Under the pieces are notes generated by a model. The model was not told the origin of the DNA, searched no databases, and saw only the letters and a program-made list of their open reading frames with translations. A program made the position numbers and the translations under genes. Source: Candidatus Nitrosotalea sinensis (GTDB taxonomy: Archaea > Thermoproteota > Nitrososphaeria > Nitrososphaerales > Nitrosopumilaceae). From it: a stretch of DNA of 64,000 nt. Below are positions 1 to 7,957 of this stretch, one piece after another; within the stretch, counting starts at the first letter, position 1, and every line of letters begins with the position of its first letter. The stretch is taken from contig NZ_FRFC01000004.1 of the NCBI RefSeq assembly GCF_900143675.1, forward strand, positions 220,250 through 284,249, given 5' to 3'.

Positions 1-185
1 GGCATAACTTCATGCAATGATGGGTACCCCATCTGGTGCAAAAGTGATACAGTATTCACATTTCCCCCAGACACAGAATTAACAAAAGAATGTACGGAAG
101 ACGTAATAAAATGAGGTGCAAGATAATACGAGAAAATGGAAAACATGACAATAAAGATGCCGGTAATTACAAGTCCTAGCCTCAT
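1..185 (-). CDS. Hypothetical membrane or secreted protein, N-terminal part
   Basis: A reading frame starts at an ATG (183-185) and stays open for 61 codons to the left edge of the window. The first 25 residues form a hydrophobic segment (LGLVITGIFIVMFSIFSYYL), which looks like a signal anchor or uncleaved signal peptide. The rest of the gene is outside the window, so no family can be named. It is divergent from the Cys-rich gene at 269. A short frame on the other strand (1-114) overlaps it but has no visible start; the minus-strand reading is preferred because of the start codon and hydrophobic N-terminus. Confidence 0.5.
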   Translation of the reverse strand, partial: MRLGLVITGIFIVMFSIFSYYLAPHFITSSVHSFVNSVSGGNVNTVSLLHQMGYPSLHEVM

Positions 186-268
186 ATTTTAGAGGCAAAA
201 CGGAAGCTAATATTCACTTGTTTGTAATAAAAACAAATAACACATCATGATGATAAAATTAGAAAGAA

Positions 269-565
269 ATGGTGGAATTAGACATACGGGCAAACAGAGT
301 TCCAAAGGGTTTTTTTCATAAGGAAAGAAAATGTGAGAAAACTAAGTGCGGTAAAGAAGGCATCTATTCGTCAAAACTAGGGTATTTTTGTCTTGATCAC
401 ATATTAGACTATGATATGCCATGCCCAAGTTATGACTGTCCAAGAAACGGACTCGCCATGGATAAATTGATTTCTAAGATAGAAAAAGACATCAAGGGAG
501 ACATGCATCAGATATTTCAGTGTCCATCATGCAATTATAGACATGACCATACTGTACATGTCTAG
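269..565 (+). CDS. Small Cys-rich, probably zinc-binding protein
   Basis: 98-residue protein of unknown function. Cysteines occur in pairs (C22/C27, C41 with H44, C52/C57, C85/C88) and the C-terminus is His-rich (RHDHTVHV), a pattern expected for one or two structural zinc sites. There is no signal peptide or membrane segment, so it is probably cytoplasmic. It stands alone, with about 700 bp of gene-free DNA downstream and a divergent gene upstream. Family membership is not recognised; a lineage-specific thaumarchaeal protein is the best guess. Confidence 0.6.
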   Translation: MVELDIRANRVPKGFFHKERKCEKTKCGKEGIYSSKLGYFCLDHILDYDMPCPSYDCPRNGLAMDKLISKIEKDIKGDMHQIFQCPSCNYRHDHTVHV

Positions 566-1267
566 TGTAGAGTTTAAAAAAACCAAGCTAAAATATCCAC
601 AAAATTCCACTGGAGACTTAAGATGTCATCAGAGCACTTCACTAAATGGCTACCCATAACTGACCAGGCCTAGAATCGTGAGGGTTTTTGTGATTCTCTC
701 ACGATGATATTAATTCGGTCATAGTTTCACAACTAGAATCATTTCCAACATGACTACCAGGTTTACTAGTTACCACATTTGGCAAGATAATTCAGAAAAA
801 ATAATCACGTGATGTAATTTTCCAATAATAGATTTGAGATCAAATTTTCCGCCCAAAAATATCCTTTTGACAACCAATTTGACTAAAAATAACGGTTTTT
901 TAGATTCATGCCTGAAGGCTAAACCCCCTGTTATTTTCCTACCACTAGGAATGACATGATTTTTTCAAAAATGCCTGATTTTAGGGGGGGTGTAACACTT
1001 GTGCGTACATATGAAAGCCAACAGTCAAACCACCCCCATCTCCCCACAAGAGTCCCCATATTCTTTTGTAGCATGAATAAAAGTTAAACCCCCTTTTTTT
1101 GACCTATTTTGGCGTTCATTTTTTAAATTTTAGAATACGTTGACAAAAAATGAGCGCAACGTGGTAGGAAAAGTCTAGAATTTCAGGGGTTTTGAGTACA
1201 GATTAGCCCTAAAACTGGAGGGTATTTAGCTAAAAACTAGGTCAGAAAAACAAGAATTTACTAAAAA
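566..1267. other. Gene-free stretch with short inverted repeats and homopolymer runs
   Basis: No convincing ORF in six frames and no RNA gene recognised over about 700 bp. Visible structure: ATCGTGAG (675-682) with its complement CTCACGAT (698-705), which could form a hairpin; a 12-bp inverted repeat TTTTCCTACCAC (934-945) and GTGGTAGGAAAA (1161-1172); a run of seven G at 984-990 and several C4-C5 runs. It could hold an unannotated small RNA or the remains of an element. Confidence 0.4.
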
Positions 1268-1591
1268 TTAAACTAGAGATTCTTCAGGATGACGCCATAT
1301 GGTAGGAAGTTTTTCTATTTGCTCAAGTATCTCAAGCGCTTCATTACTGTCTCTTTTTTTCACAGCAGTTGCAAAAGCAAATCCCAATTTTACTGCCTCC
1401 GGAGTTAGGTCTTTTACTTTATCAATATCTTTTCCCTCTCTTCTCATTCTTTCTCCCAATGCACAAGATTTCCAGTTGTCAGACAAGGTATGTTCTATTA
1501 GACCAAGTGGTTTTTGCAATCTTTGCCTCCAGTCAGATAATTCAATTCTTCCTAAAATGTCATCAAGTTTTTGAGTGTAAAACACTCTCAT
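1268..1591 (-). CDS. Conserved-looking hypothetical protein
   Basis: 107-residue soluble protein, rich in charged residues, probably all alpha-helical, with no recognised domain, signal peptide or metal motif. The start is the first ATG. It lies 37 bp downstream of the zinc-ribbon gene at 1629-1889 on the same strand, so the two may be co-transcribed. Function unknown. Confidence 0.6.
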   Translation of the reverse strand: MRVFYTQKLDDILGRIELSDWRQRLQKPLGLIEHTLSDNWKSCALGERMRREGKDIDKVKDLTPEAVKLGFAFATAVKKRDSNEALEILEQIEKLPTIWRHPEESLV

Positions 1592-1628
1592 GATTTTTTC
1601 GTGTGAAAAGATGTACTTAATATTTTTG

Positions 1629-1889
1629 TCAATTTACAGTTTTTATCATCTCAGGGATTTTCTCACGCGCTTGAACAATTTCTATTTCCACAGTTTCTAT
1701 TGGCTCATCTACCACATTTCTTTTTATTGAAAACATTTTTGGTTTATCAAAATCTTTAGTGCAGTCGGGACATGCATAAACCAGAACCCTGTATTCATTG
1801 GGAGCTTTAGGATTTGAAAGGCGAGGATAGTAAACTAATCTACCCCCACAATCCACGCAATATCTATTTGCGCGTCTTGTTCTGGCCAA
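1629..1889 (-). CDS. Small zinc-ribbon protein
   Basis: 86 residues. An N-terminal zinc ribbon is visible: CVDC at residues 11-14 and CPDC at about 40-43, with basic residues at the very N-terminus (MARTRRANR). The second half is acidic and carries no metal ligands. Such small ribbons in archaea are often transcription- or translation-associated, but no specific function follows from the sequence. Same strand as the downstream gene at 1268-1591. Confidence 0.65.
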   Translation of the reverse strand: MARTRRANRYCVDCGGRLVYYPRLSNPKAPNEYRVLVYACPDCTKDFDKPKMFSIKRNVVDEPIETVEIEIVQAREKIPEMIKTVN

Positions 1890-1976
1890 TGTGGACCTCC
1901 TGCATGTATCATCATGATATGATCCGTATTAGATCCATATTGTCTAATAGAATAAACTAAAACGTGATCGCATTAT

Positions 1977-2075
1977 AATATTTCACAACTCGAATTTAGA
2001 AATATACAGCATCAACATGTTGCGCAAGATGAACCATGACAAAAAACAATATTTCAGAATTCGAATTTAGAAACA
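1977..2075. repeat. Imperfect 28-bp direct repeat next to tRNA-Asn
   Basis: Two copies of a 28-bp sequence (1977-2004 and 2048-2075) match at 25 of 28 positions and share the core TCGAATTTAGAAA. The second copy ends 7 bp from the 3' end of the tRNA-Asn gene. The role is unknown; a processing or termination signal downstream of the tRNA or a remnant of an insertion are possible. Confidence 0.5.
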
Positions 2076-2081
2076 TTAAAG

Positions 2082-2155
2082 CGCCGCCCGCCAGACTTGA
2101 ACTGGCGACCCGCTGGTTAACAGCCAGCTGCTCTACCACGCTGAGCTAGGGCGGC
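2082..2155 (-). tRNA. tRNA-Asn (anticodon GTT)
   Basis: Read on the minus strand, a complete cloverleaf is visible: acceptor GCCGCCC pairs with GGGCGGC, D-arm GCTC/GAGC, anticodon stem GCTGG/CCAGC with loop CTGTTAA (anticodon GTT), and T-arm GCCAG/CTGGC around TTCAAGT. Discriminator base G, CCA not encoded, no intron. It lies 44 bp downstream of the L6 gene on the same strand. An AT-rich TATA-like stretch (about 2181-2190) sits roughly 30 nt upstream, so it probably has its own promoter. Confidence 0.97.
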
Positions 2156-2199
2156 AATAGACTTGTTCGTAGGATAAGCGGATTTATTCTTTGCTGAGA

Positions 2200-2757
2200 C
2201 TATTTTTCGATCTTGTCGAGCTTCTCGAAAAGATAAACACCATCAAGGAAAACTCTATGATCTTTATTTTTGACTTTGGTGTTTTGTTGTAAGCTTCCAG
2301 CAGTTTGTGAAACATCAGTAAGTACGGGTCCAGTGATTATGATGTCATCTCCTTTTGAAACTACTTTGGTTTCACCAAATATTTTCGATGTCCTAGCAGC
2401 ACGTTCGCCTTGGAAGTTTTCTACATGGATATATCCATCTTTTATTTTCACGGTGATTGGAAAGTGTGCATAAACTACTTTCATCTTGAAGGTATATCCA
2501 GTTTGGACTCCTTTGAATAAAGTATTGATGATAGATTCCGCAGTCTTGAATATTGCATAATCTCTTTTACGAACACCAACAGACTTCAATACAACATTTT
2601 TGCCTTCTATTTGCAAATCTACAGGTATTTTCTTGAATGCTTTTCTTGTTTTTCCAAGTGGTCCTTGAACATGCAAGATTTTATGAGTTACAGATGCCTT
2701 GACAGAATCTGGAATTGGAATTGTAACCTGATGCAGCTCAACTTCTTTAGTAGACAA
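2200..2757 (-). CDS. rpl6: 50S ribosomal protein L6
   Basis: 185 residues, full length for archaeal uL6, a two-domain protein near the sarcin-ricin loop and factor-binding site of the large subunit. The N-terminal domain begins with VTIPIPDSVKASVTHK and HVQGPLGKTRK, and the C-terminal half contains the GDDIIITG segment typical of uL6. It overlaps the end of the S8 gene by 11 bp, suggesting coupled translation. It is the last ribosomal gene of the cluster here; the usual archaeal followers (L32e, L19e, L18, S5, L30, L15) do not follow. Confidence 0.95.
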   Translation of the reverse strand: MSTKEVELHQVTIPIPDSVKASVTHKILHVQGPLGKTRKAFKKIPVDLQIEGKNVVLKSVGVRKRDYAIFKTAESIINTLFKGVQTGYTFKMKVVYAHFPITVKIKDGYIHVENFQGERAARTSKIFGETKVVSKGDDIIITGPVLTDVSQTAGSLQQNTKVKNKDHRVFLDGVYLFEKLDKIEK

Positions 2758-3139
2758 ATCCTATCAATAGCCCTCCCAAGCCTTTTTTTATTGCCTCATG
2801 ATGAGACATTACTCCTTGATTTGTTGTTACAATCAGCATACCACGTGAGTATGATGGTAGATATTGTTGTTCCCATTTTGCATATCCGTCCTTTTTCACT
2901 TTGAATCTAGGTGTAATTGCTCCACATTTTGTAATTTTAGCCAATAACTGTATCTTGAACTTTCCACCTTTCTTGTCATCTACGTGTTCAAATTCACCGA
3001 TATAGCTATGATTTTGCAATGTTTTTAGAACATCGGTTGCAAGCTTTGAAGTTGGCAGAACTACACAGTCTCCCTTTCGTCTTGCTTCTGTGTTGTACAA
3101 AGTTACAAACATGTTTGCTAGAATATTAGTTGTCGGCAT
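2747..3139 (-). CDS. rps8: 30S ribosomal protein S8
   Basis: 130 residues from the chosen start MPTTNILANMFVTLYNTE, which matches the usual start of archaeal uS8, a primary binder of the central domain of 16S rRNA. The C-terminal SRGMLIVTTNQGVMSHHEA segment corresponds to the conserved SS(R)G...T..G(I/V)M(T/S) motif. An in-frame codon three positions upstream is less likely, because the ATG used here is preceded by GTGATA overlapping the stop codon of S14, a Shine-Dalgarno-like arrangement also seen before L5 and L22. Confidence 0.95.
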   Translation of the reverse strand: MPTTNILANMFVTLYNTEARRKGDCVVLPTSKLATDVLKTLQNHSYIGEFEHVDDKKGGKFKIQLLAKITKCGAITPRFKVKKDGYAKWEQQYLPSYSRGMLIVTTNQGVMSHHEAIKKGLGGLLIGFVY

Positions 3140-3144
3140 ATCTA

Positions 3145-3321
3145 TCACTTGAATTTCCTAAATCCTAAAGAATTGGCAACTTCTCTAAAGCATCTTCTGC
3201 AAAGATCAAGATCATATTTTTGAATTACTGCATTATAATCGCCACATCTTTTACACCATCTAGAACCTTTTCCGAACTTGTGTTCTGTCCTTCCAGTTAT
3301 TTTGTAATCACGATTCTTCAT
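3145..3321 (-). CDS. rps14: 30S ribosomal protein S14, zinc-ribbon type
   Basis: 58 residues from [10 protein letters not shown], the usual length for archaeal uS14 of the zinc-binding type. Ligands are CKRC (C23, C26) and CRRC (C41, C44). The ATG at 3321 lies 1 nt after the L5 stop codon. A longer reading starting 9 codons upstream would overlap L5 and adds residues not found in the family. It helps assemble the head of the small subunit. Confidence 0.94.
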   Translation of the reverse strand: MKNRDYKITGRTEHKFGKGSRWCKRCGDYNAVIQKYDLDLCRRCFREVANSLGFRKFK

Positions 3322-3322
3322 A

Positions 3323-3847
3323 CTATACCACTTGAATTCCAAACTCACGGGTTAGAAATGCTTTTGCTTCTTCTGCTGTTATAACATGAGTGCGTCCAAT
3401 ACTTGCCTTGTGTTTACTTCTTACTCTAATACTGAAGCCCGGTCTTGTCAATGAAATAGCAATATCTAATCCCAAGATACCGTCTTGTGGATCATACTTT
3501 ACTCCTGGAATATCAATATGTTCTCTTATGCCAAAAGAGAGATTTCCAAAGTCATCAAATGATGAACCTTTTACTTGATTTCCTTTTGCTGCAAACAATC
3601 TCTTAATCAATTGAATTGCAGGTTCATTTCTTACAGTCACTGCAACACCGATTGGTTCACCCTTGTGTACACCCCAATCACGTTGTGTTGCTCTTGCGTA
3701 TCGTGGTGATGGTTGTTGACCAGAAATATGTTTTAATGCACGTTTAGCCTTTTCAAGTGGTTCACCGGATTTTCCTACACCCATGTTTAGAACTACTTTG
3801 GAAATTGAAATCTTTTTCATTGGAGATTCAGTTTGTTGTTTAGCCAT
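3323..3847 (-). CDS. rpl5: 50S ribosomal protein L5
   Basis: 174 residues from MAKQQTESP. uL5 binds 5S rRNA and contacts P-site tRNA. Typical segments are present: [23 protein letters not shown] near the N-terminus, [11 protein letters not shown] and [11 protein letters not shown] in the middle, and [11 protein letters not shown]. The start is the ATG preceded by GTGATAGAT, which overlaps the stop codon of the S4e gene. The upstream in-frame codon would lie within that stop region. Confidence 0.95.
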   Translation of the reverse strand: MAKQQTESPMKKISISKVVLNMGVGKSGEPLEKAKRALKHISGQQPSPRYARATQRDWGVHKGEPIGVAVTVRNEPAIQLIKRLFAAKGNQVKGSSFDDFGNLSFGIREHIDIPGVKYDPQDGILGLDIAISLTRPGFSIRVRSKHKASIGRTHVITAEEAKAFLTREFGIQVV

Positions 3848-3852
3848 ATCTA

Positions 3853-4569
3853 TCACTGGATTTGTATGACAGGTTTGTCTTTTCCTACTGCCATTACTAG
3901 GTCTGCCGGAATCTCGATTTGTCTATCACCCAAATCAACATCTGCTCTTTTTGGAAGAACAAATGTTCCAGGCTTTAGTTCAACAATTTTACCCATACGT
4001 CCTGCATTTACTCCACTTGTTATCATAACTTGAACACCTTTTTCAAGAGTTATCACATTTAGTATTTTGGTTTTTGGAACTTCAACCACGCATGTATCTC
4101 CAACATTTACTTTAGTATCTGTAACAAGTGTTCTTCCATCATGAAATCCGAGTTGAGTTTTTTTATCTTTGATTGTCACTTTTCTAGTTACTTTGAGTAG
4201 TTTTTTTGTCTTTTCTGAAGAGTCAATTTTAATTGGTTTTAGAACAGTCAAATCTTTTGGTACAAGCCTATAGACATCAGATACTCCTTCCAATTCTACA
4301 ACATCCATCAAGCCAATACCGTGGTGAAGTGAGCTTCTTACCACTCCATCAACTTTTACTTTCCCTCCATATATCACAGATTTTGCTTCTCTCAGAGAAG
4401 TTGCAAGTTTTAGAGTATCACGTATAAACACTGCAGTTGGAATGGAAATATCTTTTTTATGACCACCGGGTTTGACAGTAACAACAAATCTCTTGTCTTT
4501 TCTTGTAATGCCCCAGAAGAGTGGAGCCATTTGTCTTTTTAGTTTTTTACTGCCTGAAATACTAACCAT
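3853..4569 (-). CDS. rps4e: 30S ribosomal protein S4e
   Basis: 238 residues, the archaeal/eukaryotic eS4 protein. Recognisable parts: the N-terminal MVSISGSKKLKRQMAP start, an S4 RNA-binding segment around ATSLREAKSVIYGGKVKVDG, a central domain, and a C-terminal KOW-like segment MITSGVNAGRMGKIVELK. Its ATG overlaps the L24 stop codon as TAATG, implying translational coupling. Presence of eS4 confirms the archaeal nature of the operon. Confidence 0.95.
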   Translation of the reverse strand: MVSISGSKKLKRQMAPLFWGITRKDKRFVVTVKPGGHKKDISIPTAVFIRDTLKLATSLREAKSVIYGGKVKVDGVVRSSLHHGIGLMDVVELEGVSDVYRLVPKDLTVLKPIKIDSSEKTKKLLKVTRKVTIKDKKTQLGFHDGRTLVTDTKVNVGDTCVVEVPKTKILNVITLEKGVQVMITSGVNAGRMGKIVELKPGTFVLPKRADVDLGDRQIEIPADLVMAVGKDKPVIQIQ

Positions 4570-5075
4570 TATTTAGTCCCCTTTTTTTCATTTTTAGATT
4601 TGTCTTTCTTATCATCTGACTTTGATTCATTCTTTGTTTCCTTTGGTTTTTCTTTTTTAGCCTCTTTTTGTTCTTTTGGTTTTGTTTCTTTGTTTTCAGG
4701 AGATGATGTTACTTTTGCAGTTTTTGGTTTTTGTCCTTCAAGTCTGCTTTGTCTCCACTTGTCTTCAAGATTAAGTGAAGTAATGATAACGTTTGATGGA
4801 TGAATGTAAATGTCAACATTTCCGCCTTTGAGTTTTTCTCGTTTTATACCCTCAATTGCAATACCTCTTTTTTCGGTAGACACTCGTGTAACTTTACCTT
4901 CAATTCCTTTGAATTCGCCACGCAATACTTTAACGCTATCACCTTCAATTACACGCATACTACTGCAATGATATTTTTCTTTTAGATCCTTAGACAGATG
5001 TGAACCAAGTTGCTTGCTTTGCAAGTGCTGAGATGCAGCATACAACATTTTTTTTCTTATTGTTGTAGGTTTCAT
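4569..5075 (-). CDS. rpl24: 50S ribosomal protein L24 with a long Lys/Glu-rich tail
   Basis: 168 residues. The core (about residues 1-118) is archaeal uL24, with the KOW motif SVKVLRGEFKGIEGKVTRVS and a preceding MRVIEGD. The last 50 residues (KPKTAKVTSSPENKETKPKE onwards) are almost entirely Lys, Glu, Ser, Thr and Asp and have no counterpart in ordinary uL24 proteins of about 120 residues. The tail is probably disordered and may contact rRNA or other factors. It is encoded in the middle of the operon and ends by overlapping the S4e start. Confidence 0.93.
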   Translation of the reverse strand: MKPTTIRKKMLYAASQHLQSKQLGSHLSKDLKEKYHCSSMRVIEGDSVKVLRGEFKGIEGKVTRVSTEKRGIAIEGIKREKLKGGNVDIYIHPSNVIITSLNLEDKWRQSRLEGQKPKTAKVTSSPENKETKPKEQKEAKKEKPKETKNESKSDDKKDKSKNEKKGTK

Positions 5076-5076
5076 T

Positions 5077-5514
5077 TTATACCACCATCGATGCCAAGTT
5101 TGCGATTCTTGGATATTTCTCTGCTGCTTCTACTGCTACAGGGCCTTTAATTTCTGTGCCTTTGATTTCACCCTCAGGCGTTACAAGCACTGCAGCATTA
5201 TCTTCAAAAGTTACTCTTACTCCGCTTAATCTTCTTACAGGATATTTCTGTCTTACAATCACGGCACCAAATATTTGTCCTCTTAATTCACCAGGACCTT
5301 TCTTTACAACAACATTACAAAAGTCACCAACAGCAGCTGATGGATATCTAGCTACTCTAGTCTTTGTTTTTTGAACCATCACAATCTCCAAAATCTTGGC
5401 ACCTGTGTTATCAGCACAAATTACTTGTGCACCAAGTGGAAGTGCTCTAGTAACATATGGTCGGAATTCTTGAACACCTTTTGCAGATACTGCACGACTC
5501 TTTGTTGCTGCCAT
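5077..5514 (-). CDS. rpl14: 50S ribosomal protein L14
   Basis: 145 residues. uL14 sits at the subunit interface and near the factor-binding region. Conserved segments seen: LPLGAQVICADNTGAKILEI, AAVGDFCNVVVKKG, AVIVRQKYPVRR and GVRVTFEDNAAVLVTPEGE. The ATG overlaps the S17 stop codon in the form TAATG, and L24 follows directly. Confidence 0.96.
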   Translation of the reverse strand: MAATKSRAVSAKGVQEFRPYVTRALPLGAQVICADNTGAKILEIVMVQKTKTRVARYPSAAVGDFCNVVVKKGPGELRGQIFGAVIVRQKYPVRRLSGVRVTFEDNAAVLVTPEGEIKGTEIKGPVAVEAAEKYPRIANLASMVV

Positions 5515-5837
5515 TATGATACTACCTCAACTACTACAAATGATACACTTTTTGAAATAGGCCTACATTCAGCTGTAAGAACGACATCTCCTTCTTTTAC
5601 ATCAATGCATTGTGGTCTGTGAGCATGCAATTTACTTTGGCTACGTGCATATCTCTTGTATTTTATATCCAATCTTGGAAATTCTTGTTGTACAACTACT
5701 GTTCTTGGTGCTTTTGCACTGACTACTTTACCTTGTACTAGTTTTCCTCGAATACTCAAAATACCATGAAATGGACAAAGAGTGTCGTCACATTTTGATT
5801 TTGGTTCTTTTACTTGAAGACCTATGTTTCTTGTCAT
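5514..5837 (-). CDS. rps17: 30S ribosomal protein S17
   Basis: 107 residues, an archaeal uS17 with the N-terminal extension NIGLQVKEPKSKCDDTLCPFHG typical of archaea, followed by the OB-fold part GKVVSAKAPRTVVVQQE and the C-terminal GDVVLTAECRPISKSVSFVVVE. It overlaps the preceding Rpp29 gene by 4 bp (ATGA) and its stop overlaps the L14 start. It is a primary binder of the small-subunit rRNA. Confidence 0.95.
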   Translation of the reverse strand: MTRNIGLQVKEPKSKCDDTLCPFHGILSIRGKLVQGKVVSAKAPRTVVVQQEFPRLDIKYKRYARSQSKLHAHRPQCIDVKEGDVVLTAECRPISKSVSFVVVEVVS

Positions 5838-6100
5838 GCTTTAACCCCCATTCTTTCATATGATCTTTTCATTATAGTGTTTCCATTAACACTGACAGGC
5901 ATGCCATCAATATGAAATTGCCATGTAGAGTAGTTTTTTGGAATCATTTTTACTCCTGTAACAGTTTGAATGAAAAACATTGATTTTGTTTCATCAAGTA
6001 TTTTTCCGCTCAATCCCACAAGTTGATTATTGCTAGATTGCACTATAGAAGTATCAAGTCCAATCAATTCATGATAGAATATATTTTGTGATGTTATCAT
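5834..6100 (-). CDS. rnp1: RNase P protein component 1 (Rpp29/Pop4)
   Basis: 88 residues, the archaeal homologue of eukaryotic Pop4/Rpp29, a protein subunit of RNase P that trims the 5' leader of tRNA precursors. The Sm-like barrel is recognisable from HELIGLDTSIVQSSN, VGLSGKILDETKSMFFIQT and the C-terminal GNTIMKRSYERM. Its location between L29 and S17 is the standard archaeal position. It overlaps both neighbours by 4 bp, so translation is probably coupled. Confidence 0.92.
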   Translation of the reverse strand: MITSQNIFYHELIGLDTSIVQSSNNQLVGLSGKILDETKSMFFIQTVTGVKMIPKNYSTWQFHIDGMPVSVNGNTIMKRSYERMGVKA

Positions 6101-6300
6101 TTGGATTTCATCTCATTTAATCTGGTTAATACTCTTGCGATATCTCTTCGAAGTGGTTTTACCTTTCCACTATCTTTTCGTAATGTTCCTTTTGATGCTT
6201 CAATCTTTAGTTTTGTTAATTCCGAACGTAATTGTGCCAATCTATCTTTAAGATCTGTTTCATTGAATTCCCGTACAGTTTTCATTTTTATGCGAGCCAT
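6097..6300 (-). CDS. rpl29: 50S ribosomal protein L29
   Basis: 67 residues, full length for uL29, a helical-hairpin protein close to the peptide exit tunnel. Typical features are LKDRLAQLRSELTKLKIEAS followed by KVKPLRRDIARVLTRLNE. The start overlaps the S3 stop codon as TAATG, and the end overlaps the Rpp29 start. Confidence 0.94.
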   Translation of the reverse strand: MARIKMKTVREFNETDLKDRLAQLRSELTKLKIEASKGTLRKDSGKVKPLRRDIARVLTRLNEMKSK

Positions 6301-7058
6301 TACTTGAGTTCCTCTTCCACTTCTTCAAAGGTTTCAACTGATTCGATTAATTTCTCTTCTATTTCAATTGCTTCACTTTCTGTACGAGGTTTGGTTGGAT
6401 CAATCTGAGTTTCCTCTACAATCTCAACTTCTTCTGGCAACTCTGATTTTTGTTTCAAATCTTTCTTTATAGCCTTGAATTCAAATTCTGGAACAAATCT
6501 TTCCTTTCTTGCTATTCTAATTCTAACTCCAATAAGACCCATCTTTGTTTGTACATGAGCAATATCTTCTGAAACCACTACTGCTGCTTGATGTCCTGCT
6601 CTTGGGAGTATACCTTTACTATGTTTTTCAAAACTAGAACGGTCTCCACGTAATTTTCCAGATGTAGTAATCTGCACACCCATGGCACCGGCCTCCATTA
6701 TAGTTTGCATGGTCCACATGACTGCACGTCTAAATGCAGTTCCTTTTGCAAGGTGTTGTGACATTCTATTGCACATAACACTAGGCTCAAGTTCTGGTTT
6801 TACTATTTCAATTACTGAAATTTGTGGATTTTTAAGACCAAAATCAGTTTCCAAGACTTTTGTAAGATCGCGTATTCCACTACCTTTTCTTCCAATTACA
6901 ATACCTGGTCTTGTAACATGCAATCCTACCCTTGTACCAGTAGGAGTTTTTTGAATATCTACTTCAGAAAAACCTGCTTCCTTGATTGCCTCTCTAAGAT
7001 AGTCTTTTAGAAGCATCAACTTGTAACTGTCATTGATTACGTTTTTCACAGAAGACAT
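6300..7058 (-). CDS. rps3: 30S ribosomal protein S3 with an acidic tail
   Basis: 252 residues. The KH RNA-binding domain is clear ([21 protein letters not shown]), followed by the C-terminal domain [18 protein letters not shown]. The family core ends near residue 205; the last 45 residues are strongly acidic ([13 protein letters not shown] to EEVEEELK) and probably disordered. The ATG is preceded by GGAG at a normal spacing. S3 lines the mRNA entry channel of the small subunit. Confidence 0.95.
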   Translation of the reverse strand: MSSVKNVINDSYKLMLLKDYLREAIKEAGFSEVDIQKTPTGTRVGLHVTRPGIVIGRKGSGIRDLTKVLETDFGLKNPQISVIEIVKPELEPSVMCNRMSQHLAKGTAFRRAVMWTMQTIMEAGAMGVQITTSGKLRGDRSSFEKHSKGILPRAGHQAAVVVSEDIAHVQTKMGLIGVRIRIARKERFVPEFEFKAIKKDLKQKSELPEEVEIVEETQIDPTKPRTESEAIEIEEKLIESVETFEEVEEELK

Positions 7059-7059
7059 G

Positions 7060-7515
7060 TTAAATCTCCTGAGCTACTAGCTCAACGTGAGTAAGAATGT
7101 CAACTTTTGGAGTAGCACGACCCATTGCACGAGGAGTAAATCTTTCCAGTTTTCTACCCTTGTGAACAGTTGCATTGATTATTTTTAGACGATCAAGATC
7201 CATTCCACGATATTCTGCATTTGATTCCAGATTATCTAATAATCGTATGAATTCAGATGCTGCTTTTTGAGGATATCTTCCAGACATTACACCAGAATCA
7301 GACTTGTGCCCAACTTCGTTATGATATCTTTTGAATGGAACAGCGCGTTCTAGACCAACAACGGATTGCAAGTATATCCTTGCAGATTCAATTGATTTTC
7401 CTTTGATAGTGTGTGCAATTTCTCTTGCATGTTTGTGAGATATTGTTTTTTCTCGTAATGCAGCACGTACGTGTCGTGTTTTATCATAATTTTGGAAGGC
7501 GTAGCTAAAATGCAT
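7060..7515 (-). CDS. rpl22: 50S ribosomal protein L22
   Basis: 151 residues from [18 protein letters not shown]. uL22 lines the peptide exit tunnel. Family segments present: [37 protein letters not shown], and the C-terminal tunnel loop [16 protein letters not shown]. The chosen ATG is preceded by GTGATACAT overlapping the S19 stop codon, the same arrangement as before S8 and L5; the in-frame codon three positions upstream lies in that overlap. Confidence 0.94.
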   Translation of the reverse strand: MHFSYAFQNYDKTRHVRAALREKTISHKHAREIAHTIKGKSIESARIYLQSVVGLERAVPFKRYHNEVGHKSDSGVMSGRYPQKAASEFIRLLDNLESNAEYRGMDLDRLKIINATVHKGRKLERFTPRAMGRATPKVDILTHVELVAQEI

Positions 7516-7520
7516 ATGTA

Positions 7521-7916
7521 TCACTTTAATGGCACGTACAAACTAGACCTAGATGCGCCAACACCAGGTGCTCCATGTACAACTCTCTTGTTAGTTCTTA
7601 CAAATTCTCCCAGATAATGTCCTACCATTTCCTGTCTAATTGTAACTGGTAAGAATTCTTTTCCTGAATAAACATGAATTGTCAATCCCACAAAATAGGG
7701 CAAAATAATGACATCTCGTAGATGTGTCTTGATTTGTGTATTAGATTTACCTGCTTTGGCAGATTTAATTTCTTCTAAAAGTTTGCGTTTTCCGTCAGTG
7801 ATGCCTCGTCTAAGTGATCTTCTTGCCCTGGATGGCAATAATTCAAATAATTTTTCTAGAGAGAGGTTTTGGATCTCTTCTAATTGCAAACCGCGGTACT
7901 TGTATTCTTTAACCAT
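7521..7916 (-). CDS. rps19: 30S ribosomal protein S19
   Basis: 131 residues, archaeal uS19. It has an N-terminal extension (YKYRGLQLEEIQNLSLEKLF), then the conserved KTHLRDVIILPYFVGLTIHVYSG, EMVGHYLGEF and C-terminal GVGASRSS. In archaea the L2 gene normally sits directly upstream, but here only 41 bp separate S19 from L23. S19 is part of the head of the small subunit. Confidence 0.95.
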   Translation of the reverse strand: MVKEYKYRGLQLEEIQNLSLEKLFELLPSRARRSLRRGITDGKRKLLEEIKSAKAGKSNTQIKTHLRDVIILPYFVGLTIHVYSGKEFLPVTIRQEMVGHYLGEFVRTNKRVVHGAPGVGASRSSLYVPLK

Positions 7917-7957
7917 TCATACTCACTACTACTTTATTTGATTCCAGTTTGACCATA

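Noticed and set aside
1..114. Short plus-strand frame at the left edge
   Set aside because: It has no visible start and overlaps a minus-strand frame with a clear start and membrane segment.
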